Source of the DNA: Granulosicoccaceae bacterium
GTDB taxonomy: Bacteria > Pseudomonadota > Gammaproteobacteria > DAOVJZ01
Assembly (NCBI GenBank): GCA_030632035.1
Contig: DAOVJZ010000115.1
Location: 1-5,650 of the forward strand
Direction of reading: 5' to 3'
Length of the DNA: 5,650 nucleotides
Of this stretch, positions 5,167 to 5,650 are shown piece by piece. Every line of letters begins with the position of its first letter. The first letter of the stretch is position 1. The translations under genes and the position numbers were made by a program. Under the pieces are notes generated by a model, which had not been told where the DNA came from, searched no databases, and worked only from the letters and a program-made list of their open reading frames with translations.

Positions 5167-5650
5167 TTAATAATCAACCAGTTCCCGCAGTACACTGGTA
5201 GCATAGCTACCGGCAGACAGACTAAAAGACACAGATAGCGCCGCATTTTCAACAAATTGCCAGCTCAAATCACCCAATTGGGAACACAATGAGCGCCTGT
5301 CCTGCTTCATTCCGACAGCTTCAAGACCTGTAACCCAACCTGGATACCCTGAAATGATGTCCATCTCCAATTGTCTGGTTTCTGCACCAGACTGCAGTTC
5401 ACCCCTACCCCATAATGGGGCAGTAGGAAAAATATCTTTCTCTTCTATCCGCTGTAATATTTCATCTGTAATTTCTTCCGCCAAGAAACAACTATGGCTT
5501 CCGGCCAGTTGCATCACATCACCCGGAACAACCTGATTCCAGTTACCTGCTTCAATGCGCCTGGAAAGTACCTGATTAAAGAGATAAGAACGTACCGCTG
5601 AAAGATAGATACCACGTTGATGTTTTTTGAGTTTCTTTTCACCACTAAAC
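5167..5650 (-). CDS. truD: tRNA pseudouridine(13) synthase TruD, C-terminal part (runs off the right edge)
   Basis: TruD converts uridine 13 of tRNA-Glu to pseudouridine in the cytoplasm. The frame is open from the window edge to the stop at 5169-5167, giving 161 C-terminal residues of a family of about 350. Recognisable family blocks are RGIYLSAVRSYLFNQVLSRR near the edge, GDVMQLAGSHSCF, FPTAPLWGRGE, GWVTGLEAVGMKQDRRSL, GDLSWQF and the terminal SFSLSAGSYATSVLRELV. The catalytic aspartate lies in the N-terminal part outside the window. An internal GTG at 5517 could be mistaken for a start, but the reading continues upstream with clear TruD sequence. In many gammaproteobacteria truD directly precedes or overlaps surE; here the next minus-strand gene is the chemoreceptor and surE is about 5 kb away. 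Confidence 0.95.
   Translation of the reverse strand, partial: FSGEKKLKKHQRGIYLSAVRSYLFNQVLSRRIEAGNWNQVVPGDVMQLAGSHSCFLAEEITDEILQRIEEKDIFPTAPLWGRGELQSGAETRQLEMDIISGYPGWVTGLEAVGMKQDRRSLCSQLGDLSWQFVENAALSVSFSLSAGSYATSVLRELVDY

Noticed and set aside
5167..5517. A complete 116-aa gene starting at GTG 5517
   Set aside because: The frame continues upstream to the window edge with unmistakable TruD residues, so this is only the tail of a larger gene.
1..5650. tRNA or rRNA genes, CRISPR arrays, insertion sequences, prophage, toxin-antitoxin or defence genes
   Set aside because: No tRNA-like cloverleaf, repeat-spacer pattern, transposase or terminal inverted repeats, and no such protein families seen on either strand.

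Overview
The window reads as ordinary chromosome of a motile gammaproteobacterium of moderate to low G+C (judged by eye, not counted). The evidence is the gene families: the N-terminal part of surE at the left edge, the C-terminal part of truD at the right edge, an SmrA-like Smr protein, a DUF2788 membrane protein, and a chemoreceptor behind what looks like a flagellar sigma-28 promoter. I cannot name the genus; a marine or sulfur/methylotroph-type gammaproteobacterium would fit but is a guess.

Layout, left to right. Positions 1-182 (minus) hold the start of surE. Positions 183-315 are a divergent promoter region. Two plus-strand genes follow 10 nt apart, probably as an operon: an Smr-domain endonuclease-like protein (316-858) and an exported SIMPL/DUF541 protein (869-1558). 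A short AT-rich hairpin lies where they converge with a minus-strand group: DUF2788 (1584-1784), an unrecognised 147-aa protein (1885-2328) and a TauE/SafE-type permease (2356-3114). A 197-bp AT-rich gap with a short coding-like stretch separates these from a full-length methyl-accepting chemotaxis protein (3312-5048, minus). Upstream of it are a near-perfect sigma-28 promoter, a 14-of-15-nt direct repeat bracketing that promoter, and a hairpin. The end of truD (5167 to the edge, minus) closes the window.

In many gammaproteobacteria truD and surE are adjacent or overlapping in one operon (ispF-truD-surE-pcm-nlpD-rpoS). Here both keep the same orientation but about 5 kb separates them, holding the chemoreceptor, permease, two small or unknown genes, and the oppositely oriented smr-SIMPL pair.

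I see no phage, transposon, CRISPR or defence locus, and no clear new multi-gene system. The items most worth checking are the sigma-28 promoter with its flanking repeats, the split truD/surE pair, the unrecognised 147-aa protein tied to the TauE permease and started by TTG, and the run of non-ATG starts on the minus strand.
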